Positions 1 through 9,334 of a stretch of DNA of 64,000 nucleotides are shown here, in pieces. The translations under genes were made by a program, and so were the position numbers. The notes under the pieces are model-generated. The model saw only the letters and a list, made by a program, of their open reading frames with translations. It was not told where the DNA came from and did not search any database. The DNA is from Piscinibacter gummiphilus (GTDB taxonomy: Bacteria; Pseudomonadota; Gammaproteobacteria; Burkholderiales; Burkholderiaceae_C): NCBI RefSeq assembly GCF_032681285.1, contig NZ_CP136337.1:124001-188000 (forward strand), read 5' to 3'. Position 1 is the stretch's first letter, and the number at the start of each line of letters is the position of its first letter.

Positions 1-1403
1 TAGACGTCGAGCGTCATGATCTGGCCCCGGCGGCCGCCAAACAGCATGGTCGGCGTTTTGGTGCCTCGCCATTCGGCAATGAGCGGTGCCATGTGAATGG
101 CATTGCCCATCGTCTTGCGCGTCACGCGGCGCATCTTCTTGAGATCACCGTGGAACTTGGGCGAGAGTGTCATCGGAAGGCTGGCCAGGAGCGCTTGACG
201 ATGCATGTACACGTCCGCGTTCAGCTCGAACCCACGAGCTCGCCAAATGGCCTTTGCTGTCTCTTGCGCAGAGGTCGCTCGCTTGGGAGAGGTGAAGATG
301 GCCAGCTGGTGGTACATCGAGACCAGCATGCCGCCAGCGTCGATGACGTCGTGGGCAACCGTCCAGTCCTTCGCCTTCTTGCCCACGTCGGGCATGATCA
401 CTGCCATCTTGCTGCCGGCGTTCTGGGTGGCTCGAACGTGGTTGGCTTGCACGGAGGTGCGTGTCGCGTTGGTGTCCAGGATGTGAACGCCCATCGTGAG
501 CAGGAAGGGTGCATTGAACTGGAGAGCGGGCTGCATCAGGTCTCCGATCAGGGAGCCCATCTGCCAGAGGCCGAACCGCTCAGGAAACGACTTGATCGAG
601 AAAAAGCGAACGTCCAGGCCTTCGCCGCCACCTTCCTTCCACAGGTGGAGGCGATTCGAGTCCGCGTCCTGAATGGTGTCGTGGTCGACAATCTGGTCGC
701 GAATTTCTCGACCGTCGTCGTAGTGAAGGTCCGGCGCATGGGTGGAGGTGATCCGGTCCGGATTGACGAAGAGGGAGCACCAGTTGATCAGGTCAGCGGC
801 GTCGCATACACGATTGGGGAACGAGGCCGAGCGCAGCGTGGTCGAGATGCCGCTGCGCAGTTGGAGCAGCTCCTCGCGAAGGGCTGGCGTGTTCTCCCCA
901 TCGATCGTCACGCTCATGATCAGACGGAAGTCACGAATGGTGTAGTGAAAGCCCTCCGTGAGCGACTTTTGGGTGCCGTCGGTGAGATGCTTGAAGCGAC
1001 GACGTGCAAGCGACCGGAACAGATTGCTGTTGCGCGCAGGCCGCCCCCACTTTTGCGAATTGACGCCTTGGTCCCCGTCCTCCATGCGCATGTTCGCGTA
1101 GGCACGAACCTGGCGACGAATGTGCGGAGAGGCAAAGAGGTGAAACTGGATGCCGGTCTTCGCCGGGCAGTTGGCATACAGCGAAATGAGCACCTCGACC
1201 ATGCGGTCATCGGCACCCGACTGAGGCATCAGCTCGAGCATGAAGCCGAGAGAGTCGCCGTTGATGAAGAGATCGTCTTCAGACACGTAGGCGACGTAGG
1301 GGAGCCAGCTCGCAAACTGGTCGGCGGGAGACTCGTCCTTCTTGAACCACCCGGCGCCATCTTCGGCCGCACCGCCGACAAGGCTCTTCAGCATCTCGAG
1401 CAT
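1..1403 (-). CDS. traC: TraC, F-type T4SS ATPase (partial, C-terminus outside window)
   Basis: This is the N-terminal 467 residues of the F-type conjugation ATPase TraC, a cytoplasmic, membrane-associated protein that powers pilus assembly. No stop occurs before the left edge. The last visible residues (a FGGRRGQ stretch) match the part of TraC just before the Walker A motif, so the nucleotide-binding motifs lie outside the window. The ATG at 1403 follows AAGGA at a good distance. It is the last visible gene of the minus-strand tra operon, after traV. Family assignment rests on N-terminal similarity and gene order, and is fairly secure. Long plus-strand frames here are antisense shadows. Confidence 0.85.
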   Translation of the reverse strand, partial: MLEMLKSLVGGAAEDGAGWFKKDESPADQFASWLPYVAYVSEDDLFINGDSLGFMLELMPQSGADDRMVEVLISLYANCPAKTGIQFHLFASPHIRRQVRAYANMRMEDGDQGVNSQKWGRPARNSNLFRSLARRRFKHLTDGTQKSLTEGFHYTIRDFRLIMSVTIDGENTPALREELLQLRSGISTTLRSASFPNRVCDAADLINWCSLFVNPDRITSTHAPDLHYDDGREIRDQIVDHDTIQDADSNRLHLWKEGGGEGLDVRFFSIKSFPERFGLWQMGSLIGDLMQPALQFNAPFLLTMGVHILDTNATRTSVQANHVRATQNAGSKMAVIMPDVGKKAKDWTVAHDVIDAGGMLVSMYHQLAIFTSPKRATSAQETAKAIWRARGFELNADVYMHRQALLASLPMTLSPKFHGDLKKMRRVTRKTMGNAIHMAPLIAEWRGTKTPTMLFGGRRGQIMTLDV

Positions 1404-1433
1404 TTGGATTCCTTATTTCGAGAAGATGTGGAC

Positions 1434-2039
1434 TCAGTTCTGATTCGCGGCTTGACGTGCGCGAAGTGCCTGAGCAACGCTCGCGGCATCACCGGAAGCA
1501 GCGTTCGGAGAAGAGGCCCCGGCAGCAGCTGCAGGGAGTTGGCGCTTCGGCGCCTTGACCGGCGCATAGGGCTCGCGTGCGAGACGCTGAGCGCGGTCGA
1601 CGAGCCACTGACCGTTGTCGACTTGGACAAACACCAAACTCTCGCCGTTGAGGTCCCGGTCGGCGTCTTCCCAGGGCTTGATCCACAGGCGAAGGATCCG
1701 CGGCTGAGAGCGAAGCGGGGCAGCAGCCACTGACGCACCAGGCGAGGAGGGTGACGTAGCGGTCGACATTGAGACGGGGCGATACGAAGGCGCGGTGTCG
1801 ACCGGAGCAGTCTGAGAGGAGGGCGTGGAGCTGCGGCGTTGCGATGGCAAGTTGTTGGCCATCGAGTTGTAGTACGTGCCAGACACCGAATCACACTTCA
1901 CGCCTTCAGGGGCCTTGCACCCATAGCTGGAACTTCCGTCAAGGCCTGAAAAGCTGGTGCAGCCGGCAAGTGCGAGAGAAGAGGAGATGACGAAGACCGA
2001 GAGTCCAGAGCGAACTGGAGATGTGAAGATGGCGCTCAT
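1434..2039 (-). CDS. traV: TraV-like outer-membrane lipoprotein of F-type T4SS
   Basis: 201 residues starting at ATG 2039, which overlaps the stop of the dsbC-like gene in an ATGA junction, so translation is probably coupled. A longer frame exists upstream but this start places a lipobox LAGC at Cys27 after a hydrophobic segment. Early cysteines (YGC, VKC) and a Ser/Pro/Ala-rich middle follow. TraV forms the outer-membrane ring of the secretion core with TraK and TraB. Position between dsbC and traC supports the call; the C-terminal third ([20 protein letters not shown]) also fits TraV. Confidence 0.8.
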   Translation of the reverse strand: MSAIFTSPVRSGLSVFVISSSLALAGCTSFSGLDGSSSYGCKAPEGVKCDSVSGTYYNSMANNLPSQRRSSTPSSQTAPVDTAPSYRPVSMSTATSPSSPGASVAAAPLRSQPRILRLWIKPWEDADRDLNGESLVFVQVDNGQWLVDRAQRLAREPYAPVKAPKRQLPAAAAGASSPNAASGDAASVAQALRARQAANQN

Positions 2040-2851
2040 TGAGCAGACTCCTTCTGAGGCTGGGCTGCCACTTGTGGATTGGCAGTGGGCTTTGCGGCTG
2101 CGATACGCCGGTTGATCTCTTCGAGACGGACGAAGCCGGTAGAACGGGTCCCGTCCGCGAAGAAGACGGTGGGGGTGCCGGCCACGCCATAAGAGCGAGC
2201 AGCTTCGAGGTTTCGATCGAGCGGGGTTGGGCACTCCGAGGTAGGTGATTCAGGGCGCTGGCCAGAGACCATGAGCGTTGACCAGGCCTTTGATCGATCT
2301 GAAGAGCACCAGACTGCTGCCGGGAGGGCGCGGCCCTGGTAGGGCACAAGGAAGGTGTGGATGGTCACGTCCTTCACCTCTGCGAGCTCGTGCTCCAGAC
2401 GCTGGCAGTACGGGCACGATGGATCGCTGAACACGTAGAGCACCCGCTCTCCTGTCCCACGGACGGTGGTGATTGCGTCCTTGAGCTGAAGTTGGCCAAC
2501 CTGGATCGGAGCACCGGCGCTGGCCTCTTCTTTCTGCTGGATCACCGGCTTGGCAGCGCGAGTCAGCTTGGGTCCGGTGATATCGGTAAGCGTCTGGGTG
2601 TCAAGAACACGGCCAAAGATGAAGTAGCGAGGGTTGCGGGCGGAGACGAATGCGACGTTCTCCCCCATCCAGACTTCATAGATGCCAGGGATCGCGCTTT
2701 CGTTGACCGATGTGAAGGTCGTTTGGGGATGAGACTTCTTCAGCGCGGCCAAGAGCTTCGCTTCCCCGGCGTTCGCAGCCACAGCCAAATTCGAGGCAAG
2801 CAACGCAGCGGACAGTGAGGCGAGGGCAAAAAATCGTTCAATCTTCTTCAT
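2036..2851 (-). CDS. dsbC: DsbC-family thiol:disulfide isomerase of the tra operon
   Basis: 271 residues: a signal peptide (about 1-26), a DsbC-like N-terminal dimerisation region, and a thioredoxin fold with the active-site motif C146-P-Y-C149 and a cis-proline loop (GTPTVFF). It would isomerise disulfides of periplasmic T4SS proteins. SXT and IncA/C elements carry a dsbC gene at the same place in their tra operons. It overlaps traB by 14 bases upstream and traV by ATGA downstream. Confidence 0.88.
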   Translation of the reverse strand: MKKIERFFALASLSAALLASNLAVAANAGEAKLLAALKKSHPQTTFTSVNESAIPGIYEVWMGENVAFVSARNPRYFIFGRVLDTQTLTDITGPKLTRAAKPVIQQKEEASAGAPIQVGQLQLKDAITTVRGTGERVLYVFSDPSCPYCQRLEHELAEVKDVTIHTFLVPYQGRALPAAVWCSSDRSKAWSTLMVSGQRPESPTSECPTPLDRNLEAARSYGVAGTPTVFFADGTRSTGFVRLEEINRRIAAAKPTANPQVAAQPQKESAQ

Positions 2852-4241
2852 CGCGGACTGCCTTCATATAGCGATCGGCGGGGTCGCCGTACCGCTGGTT
2901 GGTTTGGGACGCGTTCGCCTTGGCGGTGTCGCCGCCGTCCAGCTGGACGCCCTTGGTGATGACGACGTCAATCTCCCGACCGGCGTCGATTTCGATCACA
3001 GGGAAGGTCTGTTCAGCGAGCTTGATGTAGTACTGCGCCAACCGATCGAGCGCACGACCGACGCCAACGCCGACACCTGCCTTGAAGTTGTCGCTGCCAG
3101 TCGCCGTTGTGATCTGACCCAGAGCCGACGTCGCAGTGGTGGTGCTGCTCGTCGAGATGCCCTGCCCAATCCCGCTCACGACACCGGCGAGTAGGGCGTT
3201 GGCAAGCATGGTCCCTTGCTTGGTGACAAGTCGGCCACGCATGCCCACCTTGCCGTCCTCACCGTAGACGCTGCCTTGGATACGGACCTCAAGGGCGGTG
3301 CCATCGTGTCGTACGCAGGAAAGACTCTCGGTGCGAAGGTATGCGCGCTCAGAGCTGATGTCGCCATAGCCGGCGGCGACGACGAAGCACTCGCGATACT
3401 CAGCACGGAAGCGGTTTGGCAGGACGGAGTTGTCTGACAGCTGAATGAGGACGGGGTGTGGGTTGGTTTGTGATTGACCACCGGTTGGTGCGTCCAAGCC
3501 GCCCAAAAGGCGCCCGCGCGTAAAGCTCACCGGCAGAAAGTTGTCGATGGTCTGCACCGTGGACGAGCCCTTTCCTTGGCCGCCGGCCGAAGGCACCGGG
3601 TCCCCTTCCTTCTTGCTAGCGAGAGTCACTCGCACAAGGCTCGGAACGGCCTGCTGCAGGGGTGCGGCTACCGGTCCTTGGTCCATGGGGCCAGGCACAC
3701 CGGATGGCATTCCGGTACGCGCAGGAAGCGATCCAGGAGCGGGGGGCAACGAGCCAGGGAACGCAGGGGATGACTGCGGGGGGGCCGCTCCTTGAGCGGT
3801 CCGTTCTGGTACGGGAAGGGGTGCCGACGGGAGCGCCGGCGCCGGTTTCGGAGCGTCCGGGGAAGTAGGCGTTGACCGGATCTTCTGTTCGAGTTCGGCG
3901 AAGCGGCGCATGAGATCCGCTTCGGTTTCCTTCCGCTCGCGGTTGATGCGCTTCTGCTCTTCGCGGTCGTTCTTGTACTGCTCGAGTTCGCGTCCAGCCT
4001 TGCCGATCCAGACTTCCTTCTCGCTCAGTTGCTGGCCTGGGGCCATGAGCTCGACGTTGGTGGCTTTCAGGTCACCCGGGGCCGGGCCGGTCTGCTTCTT
4101 TGGTGAGTCCGAGGTGCCGCTGGACATCGCGAGCCAAAGAATGCAAACGCAGGCGGCACCGATGCCACCGAAGGTCAGCCACTGCTTCGAGCGTGGCGAC
4201 AGGGAAGCCAACGACCCTTCAATTCGTTCACGAAGCTTCAT
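2838..4241 (-). CDS. traB: TraB, VirB10-like T4SS scaffold protein
   Basis: 467 residues. A cytoplasmic N-terminus leads to one membrane segment (about 23-40), a charged coiled coil (about 75-125, [18 protein letters not shown]), a Pro-rich linker (about 130-200), and a C-terminal VirB10/TrbI beta-barrel domain. This layout spans the envelope and links the inner membrane to the TraV/TraK ring. The gene starts at ATG 4241, three bases after the traK stop, and overlaps dsbC. Confidence 0.88.
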   Translation of the reverse strand: MKLRERIEGSLASLSPRSKQWLTFGGIGAACVCILWLAMSSGTSDSPKKQTGPAPGDLKATNVELMAPGQQLSEKEVWIGKAGRELEQYKNDREEQKRINRERKETEADLMRRFAELEQKIRSTPTSPDAPKPAPALPSAPLPVPERTAQGAAPPQSSPAFPGSLPPAPGSLPARTGMPSGVPGPMDQGPVAAPLQQAVPSLVRVTLASKKEGDPVPSAGGQGKGSSTVQTIDNFLPVSFTRGRLLGGLDAPTGGQSQTNPHPVLIQLSDNSVLPNRFRAEYRECFVVAAGYGDISSERAYLRTESLSCVRHDGTALEVRIQGSVYGEDGKVGMRGRLVTKQGTMLANALLAGVVSGIGQGISTSSTTTATSALGQITTATGSDNFKAGVGVGVGRALDRLAQYYIKLAEQTFPVIEIDAGREIDVVITKGVQLDGGDTAKANASQTNQRYGDPADRYMKAVRDEED

Positions 4242-4244
4242 GGC

Positions 4245-5051
4245 TCAGGTCCCCTGGCGAATGACGTAGACCGTCGTGGATTCACCCGGCCGGAGGTTGT
4301 GTGTCTCGATCGAGACGCCCAGAACACCGCCGGTCTCCCGATCGAATTCCTGTTCGGCGAGGACCATTGGCTGATCGCTCACGTTGGTGAGGAGGTAGCG
4401 CTCGCCGATGAGGCCACGACCTTCGAACAGGCGGACCAGAGAAAAGCGCGCTTCTGCCCAAAGCTGGATCGGGCGGTTCACCTCTTCGACTCGAATGTCG
4501 GAGGGAACTCGATCGGAAGACATCGCGACGAGCATGGCCTTGATAGAGCGGACATGGCTCGTTTGACGAGCGTCGGGCGAAGAAGGCTGCTGCGTCTTAC
4601 GGGGCGATTTGTCGCGGATAACGATCGTGTCAGCCGGTGTGTCCGAGCGGCGCAGCACGAGGGTGTAGGTCGCGTGCTGGGACGACACGAAGAGATTGAC
4701 CGGCTTGCCAATGCCGCCAACAGGACGAACGTAGATCTCGCCTCGGTCAGCATCGCATTCCAGTACAACCTCACCCGTGGGATTCACGGAGGGGGTCGCC
4801 GGCGCACCACTTGGGCTTGTGACGCCGGCGGCGGCCTGGCTGCCGCAGTTGCTGGAATAGATGTTGCCGAAGACGTTGGTGATTGAGGCGCCGTCGATGC
4901 GAATCCGCGTCGGCTCCTTGACCGACAGGACGGCCTCGACGGAGACGCCGTCACTGGCCTCGACGACTTGCAGCGCAAATGCGCCCTTGCTACTGAGCAG
5001 CAGCAGGGGCGTCAGCAGTGCCGGCAGCAGGCTTTTGACCGTTTTGACCAA
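4245..5051 (-). CDS. traK: TraK, VirB9-like secretin-type T4SS protein
   Basis: 268 residues. I chose a TTG start at 5051 because AAGGAG sits six bases before it; an in-frame upstream start at 5090 lacks such a site. A signal peptide (LLPALLTPLLLLSSKGAFA) is followed by the TraK beta-rich domain, including FGNIYSSNCG and a C-terminal LRPGESTTVYV strand region. TraK is the periplasmic ring protein of the F-type core complex. It overlaps the end of traE by 62 bases. Confidence 0.85.
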   Translation of the reverse strand: MVKTVKSLLPALLTPLLLLSSKGAFALQVVEASDGVSVEAVLSVKEPTRIRIDGASITNVFGNIYSSNCGSQAAAGVTSPSGAPATPSVNPTGEVVLECDADRGEIYVRPVGGIGKPVNLFVSSQHATYTLVLRRSDTPADTIVIRDKSPRKTQQPSSPDARQTSHVRSIKAMLVAMSSDRVPSDIRVEEVNRPIQLWAEARFSLVRLFEGRGLIGERYLLTNVSDQPMVLAEQEFDRETGGVLGVSIETHNLRPGESTTVYVIRQGT

Positions 5052-5607
5052 TTGGAATCTCCTTGAAGGCTTTGAGATGGACACGACCACCCAAGAACTT
5101 GAACTGGACTTGGTATGAGCGCGGTTCTGGGTCGCCGACGTTCAAGCCGTTGATGAGACGGCGCATCAAACCGACGAGAACGACGGATTGCTGCTTCTCA
5201 TTGACGACGAGTTGCTTGATGTCGAACGCAGTGGTGGCGTTGTTCTGCCGAAGGCGATCGGCCTCGAGTTCGGTGCGCGTCTTCATCTCGTGGTAGTCGT
5301 CGGGCGCGACATACGAGAGGAGAAGCTTTCGCTTCCAATCGATGTTGGCGGGTGACACGTCGAGGTTGAGATAGCTCATGAATGCGGCCATCTGCTCGAG
5401 GTATTCGGCGCTGACGTTGTCCTTTGACACCCAGAACGTCTTCTCAACGTTGGGTGGAATGACAATGGTCTTTTCGCTGCCAGCGATGCTCAGGATGGTG
5501 ATCAAGGAGAAGAGCAACGCGACGCTCAGCACGACAAGGGCCAATCCCAGCGTGCGGTTCGACCTACGCAAAGCGCGAAGGTCGTTTTGGTGAACGGTGT
5601 GTTCCAT
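4990..5607 (-). CDS. traE: TraE, VirB8-like inner-membrane T4SS protein
   Basis: 205 residues with one N-terminal membrane segment (about 20-45) and a periplasmic NTF2-like VirB8-type domain. The pattern EKTFWVSKDNVSAEYLEQMA and YLNLDVSP is characteristic of TraE. It nucleates T4SS assembly in the inner membrane. It lies between traL (15-base gap) and traK (overlap). Confidence 0.88.
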   Translation of the reverse strand: MEHTVHQNDLRALRRSNRTLGLALVVLSVALLFSLITILSIAGSEKTIVIPPNVEKTFWVSKDNVSAEYLEQMAAFMSYLNLDVSPANIDWKRKLLLSYVAPDDYHEMKTRTELEADRLRQNNATTAFDIKQLVVNEKQQSVVLVGLMRRLINGLNVGDPEPRSYQVQFKFLGGRVHLKAFKEIPIGQNGQKPAAGTADAPAAAQ

Positions 5608-5622
5608 GGCGTGACGCGTGGA

Positions 5623-5922
5623 TTAGCCGACCATGCGGCGGATGTGCGATGGGGGCGTGCAGCGCATCGCGGTGATGGGATTCGTGGGGAGAGCCCAGTA
5701 CGCCCAATGCATGGCGAACGAGGGGTGCTTGTCCGCCTTCACGCGGGCGAGGGTTCGGCTGAGCCAGAAGCCGATGCCAGCACAAACCATGAACCCCAGC
5801 TTCGTGCCGGCAGTGAAGCCGACGAAGAGGGCGAACATGAAGGGGGCCGCAACGTCAGCGTCCCATAGACCAATCTTCCATTGGTCATCAAGACGACGCG
5901 GGATGAAGGTATCTGCCTGCAT
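5623..5922 (-). CDS. traL: TraL, VirB3-like pilus assembly membrane protein
   Basis: 99 residues, with the typical TraL opening (FIPRRLDDQWKIGLWDAD) followed by one or two membrane segments (about 28-58). TraL helps pilus tip assembly and works with TraE and TraC. Length agrees with the family. It is followed directly by traE, matching the F and SXT gene order traL-traE-traK-traB. Confidence 0.88.
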   Translation of the reverse strand: MQADTFIPRRLDDQWKIGLWDADVAAPFMFALFVGFTAGTKLGFMVCAGIGFWLSRTLARVKADKHPSFAMHWAYWALPTNPITAMRCTPPSHIRRMVG

Positions 5923-5956
5923 TGCGACCCCCTATTGCTTCAGCTGAGCGGGCCGA

Positions 5957-6307
5957 TCAGAGCGGCATGCCCATGATGGCGCCAGCGATCGTCAGGCCGA
6001 CGGCGCCGAAGATCGCCATGCCCAGGTAGAACAGCACCGGGCCGAAGTTGCGCAGAGCCGCCAGGCTGATGAAGGCGACCACGAAGCCGACGAAGCCCAC
6101 CAGCGCCTTGACGCCCGGAGCGAGCGAGCCGAGCTGGGTCAGCGCGGAGGTCAGGGGGCCAGTGATGCCGGTGAAGGCGACCAGGTCGAGGGCGTAGCTG
6201 GGAACGGCGGCCATCAGGCTGATGACGACGGCCAGGGCGAACACGAGCGCCGAGGTCACCATCTGCTTGCGGGTCGGCAGGGCCAGTTGAGGAAAGGTTG
6301 CGAACAT
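5957..6307 (-). CDS. traA: TraA-like F-type propilin
   Basis: 116 residues. A long leader ends at a likely signal-peptidase site after AVPSYA (Ala39), leaving a mature subunit of about 77 residues with two hydrophobic helices (LVGFVGFVVAFISLAAL and LFYLGMAIFGAVGLTIAGAIMG). That is the hairpin structure of F-type conjugative pilins. It precedes traL, as expected. Confidence 0.82.
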   Translation of the reverse strand: MFATFPQLALPTRKQMVTSALVFALAVVISLMAAVPSYALDLVAFTGITGPLTSALTQLGSLAPGVKALVGFVGFVVAFISLAALRNFGPVLFYLGMAIFGAVGLTIAGAIMGMPL

Positions 6308-6336
6308 TTGCTTTGCTCCAAAAAAAGTTGATTCGT

Positions 6337-6648
6337 TCAGACGGACTTCTGCACCGGACGAAGGTCGTCAAGCGCTCGGCTCACGATCTGCTCCCTGCCC
6401 ATCTCAAGCGCCAGTCGGACGCAGGCGTCCGTCAGGTAGCTCAAGTCGAGACGTGGATCGACTGTGGATTTCTGGACCTTCCGGAGCTCGTTGAAGGTGG
6501 TCTGGCGCAGGATGGTTGGTTTCCATCCGGGCCGGACCCTCTTCGGCTTCGGGGATGTCGATGCGGCGTCAGCGAGACCGGTGTTGCCGGTATCCGCTGA
6601 CGCCGCGCCATGAAGCTTGGAGAGAGGACGAAGTTCAGCGCCGCTCAT
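6337..6648 (-). CDS. Small protein with possible ribbon-helix-helix module
   Basis: 103 residues, no family recognised with certainty. A charged N-terminus precedes LRQTTFNELRKVQK and then DLSYLTDACVRLAL. This second segment matches DLDHLATACVVIAR in the protein at 7988-8488, so the two genes share a module that resembles a ribbon-helix-helix DNA-binding fold. The start codon shares one base with the stop of the OmpA-like lipoprotein gene, and traA follows after 29 bases. A relaxosome accessory or transcriptional role (TraY/TraM-like) is inference. Confidence 0.6.
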   Translation of the reverse strand: MSGAELRPLSKLHGAASADTGNTGLADAASTSPKPKRVRPGWKPTILRQTTFNELRKVQKSTVDPRLDLSYLTDACVRLALEMGREQIVSRALDDLRPVQKSV

Positions 6649-7433
6649 CAGATGTCTCCCTTGGTGAGGAAAGCGACCTCGACACGCCGGTTCTTGGCCC
6701 GGCCGTCTTTGGTGTCGTTCGAGGCAATGAAGCAGCAGCGGCCGCGAGCGTCGATCGAAATGATGTTCGGCAGATCAGGGAGCTGATCGCGAAGGTATTC
6801 GCGTACAGCAAGCGCCCGGGAGAGCGCGAGCGCCTCGTTGGCCTTCTGGTCGCCTACGCTGTCTGTCCGCCCGGAGATCACGATGCGATCTGCCTCCTTG
6901 GCATGTCCAAGGGAGCGGCGCAGTGCAGCCTTGGAAGGCTCGCTAAGAACGGCGGAACCGAATGGGAAGGTGACGAAGGCGCGAGGGGAGCCCTCCCTCG
7001 AAGGCACCTTGTCCTTGGAAACAGGAACCGAGGGCTCTGGGGCCTGTTCGGTCACGACAGGTGCAGGTGCAACCGGTGTCGCTTCATTCGCTGGCAGTTC
7101 TTTGAGGACCACCTTTGTGGGCTCCGGCGAGTCGAGCGATGCCGGAGGAAGCGCCTTAGGAGAAGGGTCAACGACAGCAGCCACAGATCGGGGAGCTGAG
7201 GGGTCGCCGGGCAGAGTCTTCTTGGTCACGGACGGGCATGCCGGCTCCGAGCAGAACGCAAAGGTCGCCTCACGACCGAAGTTGACCTGGGCGAGTCGTT
7301 GGTGCGCCCGAGAAGCGTTGATCTCGTCTCGAGTAGGCAGAGAAGGCTCGCGGGTTGCGCACGAAGACGTGGCGAGGAGGATGGACGTACTGAAAGCAGC
7401 TGCTCCCAGCAGGCGGGCGGGCTTGGCATTCAT
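6648..7433 (-). CDS. OmpA-domain lipoprotein
   Basis: 261 residues. A hydrophobic leader ending LATSSC (Cys25) suggests a lipoprotein, followed by a Pro/Ala-rich linker (about 70-145). A C-terminal OmpA-like peptidoglycan-binding domain (about 150-258) has FPFGSAVLSEPSKAAL, ISGRTDSVGDQKANEALALSRA and NRRVEV. It probably anchors part of the transfer apparatus to the cell wall. It overlaps the transglycosylase gene by ATGA. Confidence 0.82.
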   Translation of the reverse strand: MNAKPARLLGAAAFSTSILLATSSCATREPSLPTRDEINASRAHQRLAQVNFGREATFAFCSEPACPSVTKKTLPGDPSAPRSVAAVVDPSPKALPPASLDSPEPTKVVLKELPANEATPVAPAPVVTEQAPEPSVPVSKDKVPSREGSPRAFVTFPFGSAVLSEPSKAALRRSLGHAKEADRIVISGRTDSVGDQKANEALALSRALAVREYLRDQLPDLPNIISIDARGRCCFIASNDTKDGRAKNRRVEVAFLTKGDI

Positions 7434-7984
7434 CGTGGGGACACCCTTGCGGCGAGGATGAAGGTTTGAGGGGCCGGAGCCGCGGGCTGCTGCTGCGCTT
7501 GCGGTCGAACCCTGCGCTTATGAGCAGGTTCTGGCTGGCCAGGAAGGCGTTGGTAGACGCGCCACGCGTACTTGCTGCGGGCTGCCTGGCAATCGGCACC
7601 TTTGAGGGTTGAACAAGCGGCGTTGTAGGCGCCGACTGCGTTCCACGAAACGCCATGCTTGGCGAACAGCCCGGCGAGAAGCCACGCACCTACCTTGATA
7701 TTGGTGCAGGCATCCAGAAGGTCCTTCTCGCTGATGCCATGCTTTGAGAGCCTGGGAAGGTGCCCGCTGTTGATCTGCATGAGGCCGATGTCGTAGGTAC
7801 CTGTGCGGGCCTTGTGCGAAAGATTCATCGCGGCAGGGTTGAGATTGGATTCGGCGCGTGCGATGGCGTAGAGAAGCTCGGCCGACACGCCATAAGCGCG
7901 CTCGGCGTCGTACCAGCACGACGAGTCAGCTGCGGCAACAGGGCCCGCAAACAGACAAGCAACCAGGACGAATGCGAGCCTCAT
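7430..7984 (-). CDS. Lytic transglycosylase, VirB1-like
   Basis: 184 residues: a signal peptide (1-19), then a soluble lytic transglycosylase domain with the catalytic glutamate in AIARAESNLNP (Glu45), the YDIGLMQINS motif and VGAYNAAC. The C-terminus is Ala/Pro/Gln-rich. It would open the peptidoglycan for the T4SS channel. Coupled by ATGA to the OmpA-like gene downstream. Confidence 0.88.
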   Translation of the reverse strand: MRLAFVLVACLFAGPVAAADSSCWYDAERAYGVSAELLYAIARAESNLNPAAMNLSHKARTGTYDIGLMQINSGHLPRLSKHGISEKDLLDACTNIKVGAWLLAGLFAKHGVSWNAVGAYNAACSTLKGADCQAARSKYAWRVYQRLPGQPEPAHKRRVRPQAQQQPAAPAPQTFILAARVSPR

Positions 7985-7987
7985 GGG

Positions 7988-8488
7988 TCAGCTCAAAAGA
8001 ACGCGGCGTCCTTCAACAGGCCTGCGTGCGATGAAGTTGTTGCGAGCTTGGCTGAGCAGTTCGTTGAGCGCGTCGGGCTGTCGGCGCGCGATCACCACGC
8101 ATGCAGTCGCGAGGTGGTCCAGGTCGAACATCGGATTGGGAGCGGCATTCCAAGAGGCTCGGTGTGCGGTCTGAAGCAGGTCGAACTGGGCCTGCCAAAC
8201 GTGGACCGTGCGGCGCTCGGTTCGCTGGTCACGTGTGGAAAATTCTTCGTCGAGGTAGCTGACGAGTGATTTCTGACGCTCGGCGTCGCGCAACGCAATG
8301 GTGATGCTGGCGCTCAGCAGGTCACCCAGTCGAAACCGGGGAGCGGTGTTGCGTGGCGAGCGGAACACGGAATGCAGCCAGTCGTGTTCATCGACCCAGA
8401 CGCGGATTTGAACCGTCGATTCATGGGTGTCTCGGTCGATCAGTGCTGGCATCGACAGTCCTCGCGGGAGACATTCGGTCGTTTGCAT
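7988..8488 (-). CDS. Protein with two ribbon-helix-helix-like repeats
   Basis: 166 residues from ATG 8488; a TTG 24 bases upstream is less likely. Two internal repeats can be aligned: VQIRVWVDEHDWLHSVFR with FRLGDLLSASITIAL, and RTVHVWQAQFDLLQTAHR with FDLDHLATACVVIAR. Each fits a beta strand plus two helices, as in ribbon-helix-helix proteins. The second half also resembles the 103-residue protein at 6337-6648. It sits directly before the transglycosylase gene. Function unknown; a DNA-binding regulator or relaxosome factor is inference. Confidence 0.6.
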   Translation of the reverse strand: MQTTECLPRGLSMPALIDRDTHESTVQIRVWVDEHDWLHSVFRSPRNTAPRFRLGDLLSASITIALRDAERQKSLVSYLDEEFSTRDQRTERRTVHVWQAQFDLLQTAHRASWNAAPNPMFDLDHLATACVVIARRQPDALNELLSQARNNFIARRPVEGRRVLLS

Positions 8489-8701
8489 CGGGGAGCCTTG
8501 TCGAGGCGACAACCGTTTGTCGACCTCTGACGAGAGCGTATTGATCGATGCGAAACAACGCCGTCAAAAAAGGGCTGCAGATGAAGGTCCGGAGGCGACA
8601 GATTCCCCCGTGACCCAGAGCTGGGTGGAAATGCTGAAGGGTGACGAGCAGGTGCCGCTGCGCGTGGTTGCAGCTACTCGAAGGGCAGGGGTAGGGTGCG
8701 A
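8489..8701. other. Short intergenic region
   Basis: 213 bases between the DUF4400 gene and the double-repeat protein gene. It could hold a promoter for the pilus operon: on the minus strand a TTGACG stands near 8560, but its -10 partner is weak. No stable hairpin was seen. Confidence 0.3.
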
Positions 8702-9334
8702 CTAGCGACCGATGAGGTGGTAGTTCGCTACTGCTCGGCTGAGAACGAAAAGCATGAAGCCGACTGACGCGGCGACGAGCGTGGGAGGGAAGCTGAACGG
8801 CACGACAAGCGAAAGTGTCAATGCGGCGGCGATGAGGATGGCGCCCACAGCGGAAATGCTGAACGCCTCCGCACTGTGTGGAAGGAATTCCTTAGAGCGC
8901 ACTTTTCGCACCACTAGTCCATCAACGAGTACGACGATTAGCACGACGAGAGCAAAGGGTGCAAGTTCAAGAAGGGCGCAGGCCCGATAGGTCGCCAATG
9001 CAAATAGCCCATCGATCGACTTGAAATAGGCATTGGCAAAGAGGCGAGCACCCATGTCGTTGACCTGCCTCGCCATCGCAGCTTGCGGATCTCCGGGCTT
9101 AGATGATTCGACGACGACGGGAGTTTGCTGCGGGGTAGGTACAGCCTGCTGAGCGTCGAGGAGGCGGGTCAAGATGCGGTCCGCTGCCTCGTCACCCCAC
9201 ACGGATCGATGAGCCGCGTTTTCACGCTTGATGGTTTCTACAAAGCGATCTGGCGGAATGACAGAAGGCGTGTAGAGGACCACGCAAAGCAAGATCGTCA
9301 TCACAGCAATCAGTACACCTCGGATCATGCTCAT
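8702..9334 (-). CDS. DUF4400 integrating-element membrane protein
   Basis: 210 residues with an N-terminal membrane segment (about 4-22), a periplasmic or cytosolic stretch rich in Gln/Pro, and three hydrophobic segments between about 118 and 200. Proteins with DUF4400 follow traD in SXT-type elements and IncA/C plasmids, as here. Start ATG 9334 overlaps the traD stop (ATGA). Precise role unknown; an accessory to the coupling protein is inference. Confidence 0.75.
   Translation of the reverse strand: MSMIRGVLIAVMTILLCVVLYTPSVIPPDRFVETIKRENAAHRSVWGDEAADRILTRLLDAQQAVPTPQQTPVVVESSKPGDPQAAMARQVNDMGARLFANAYFKSIDGLFALATYRACALLELAPFALVVLIVVLVDGLVVRKVRSKEFLPHSAEAFSISAVGAILIAAALTLSLVVPFSFPPTLVAASVGFMLFVLSRAVANYHLIGR

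Noticed and set aside
93..1733. Long 546-residue plus-strand frame
   Set aside because: It runs antisense to traC and traV, whose minus-strand products have clear family features.
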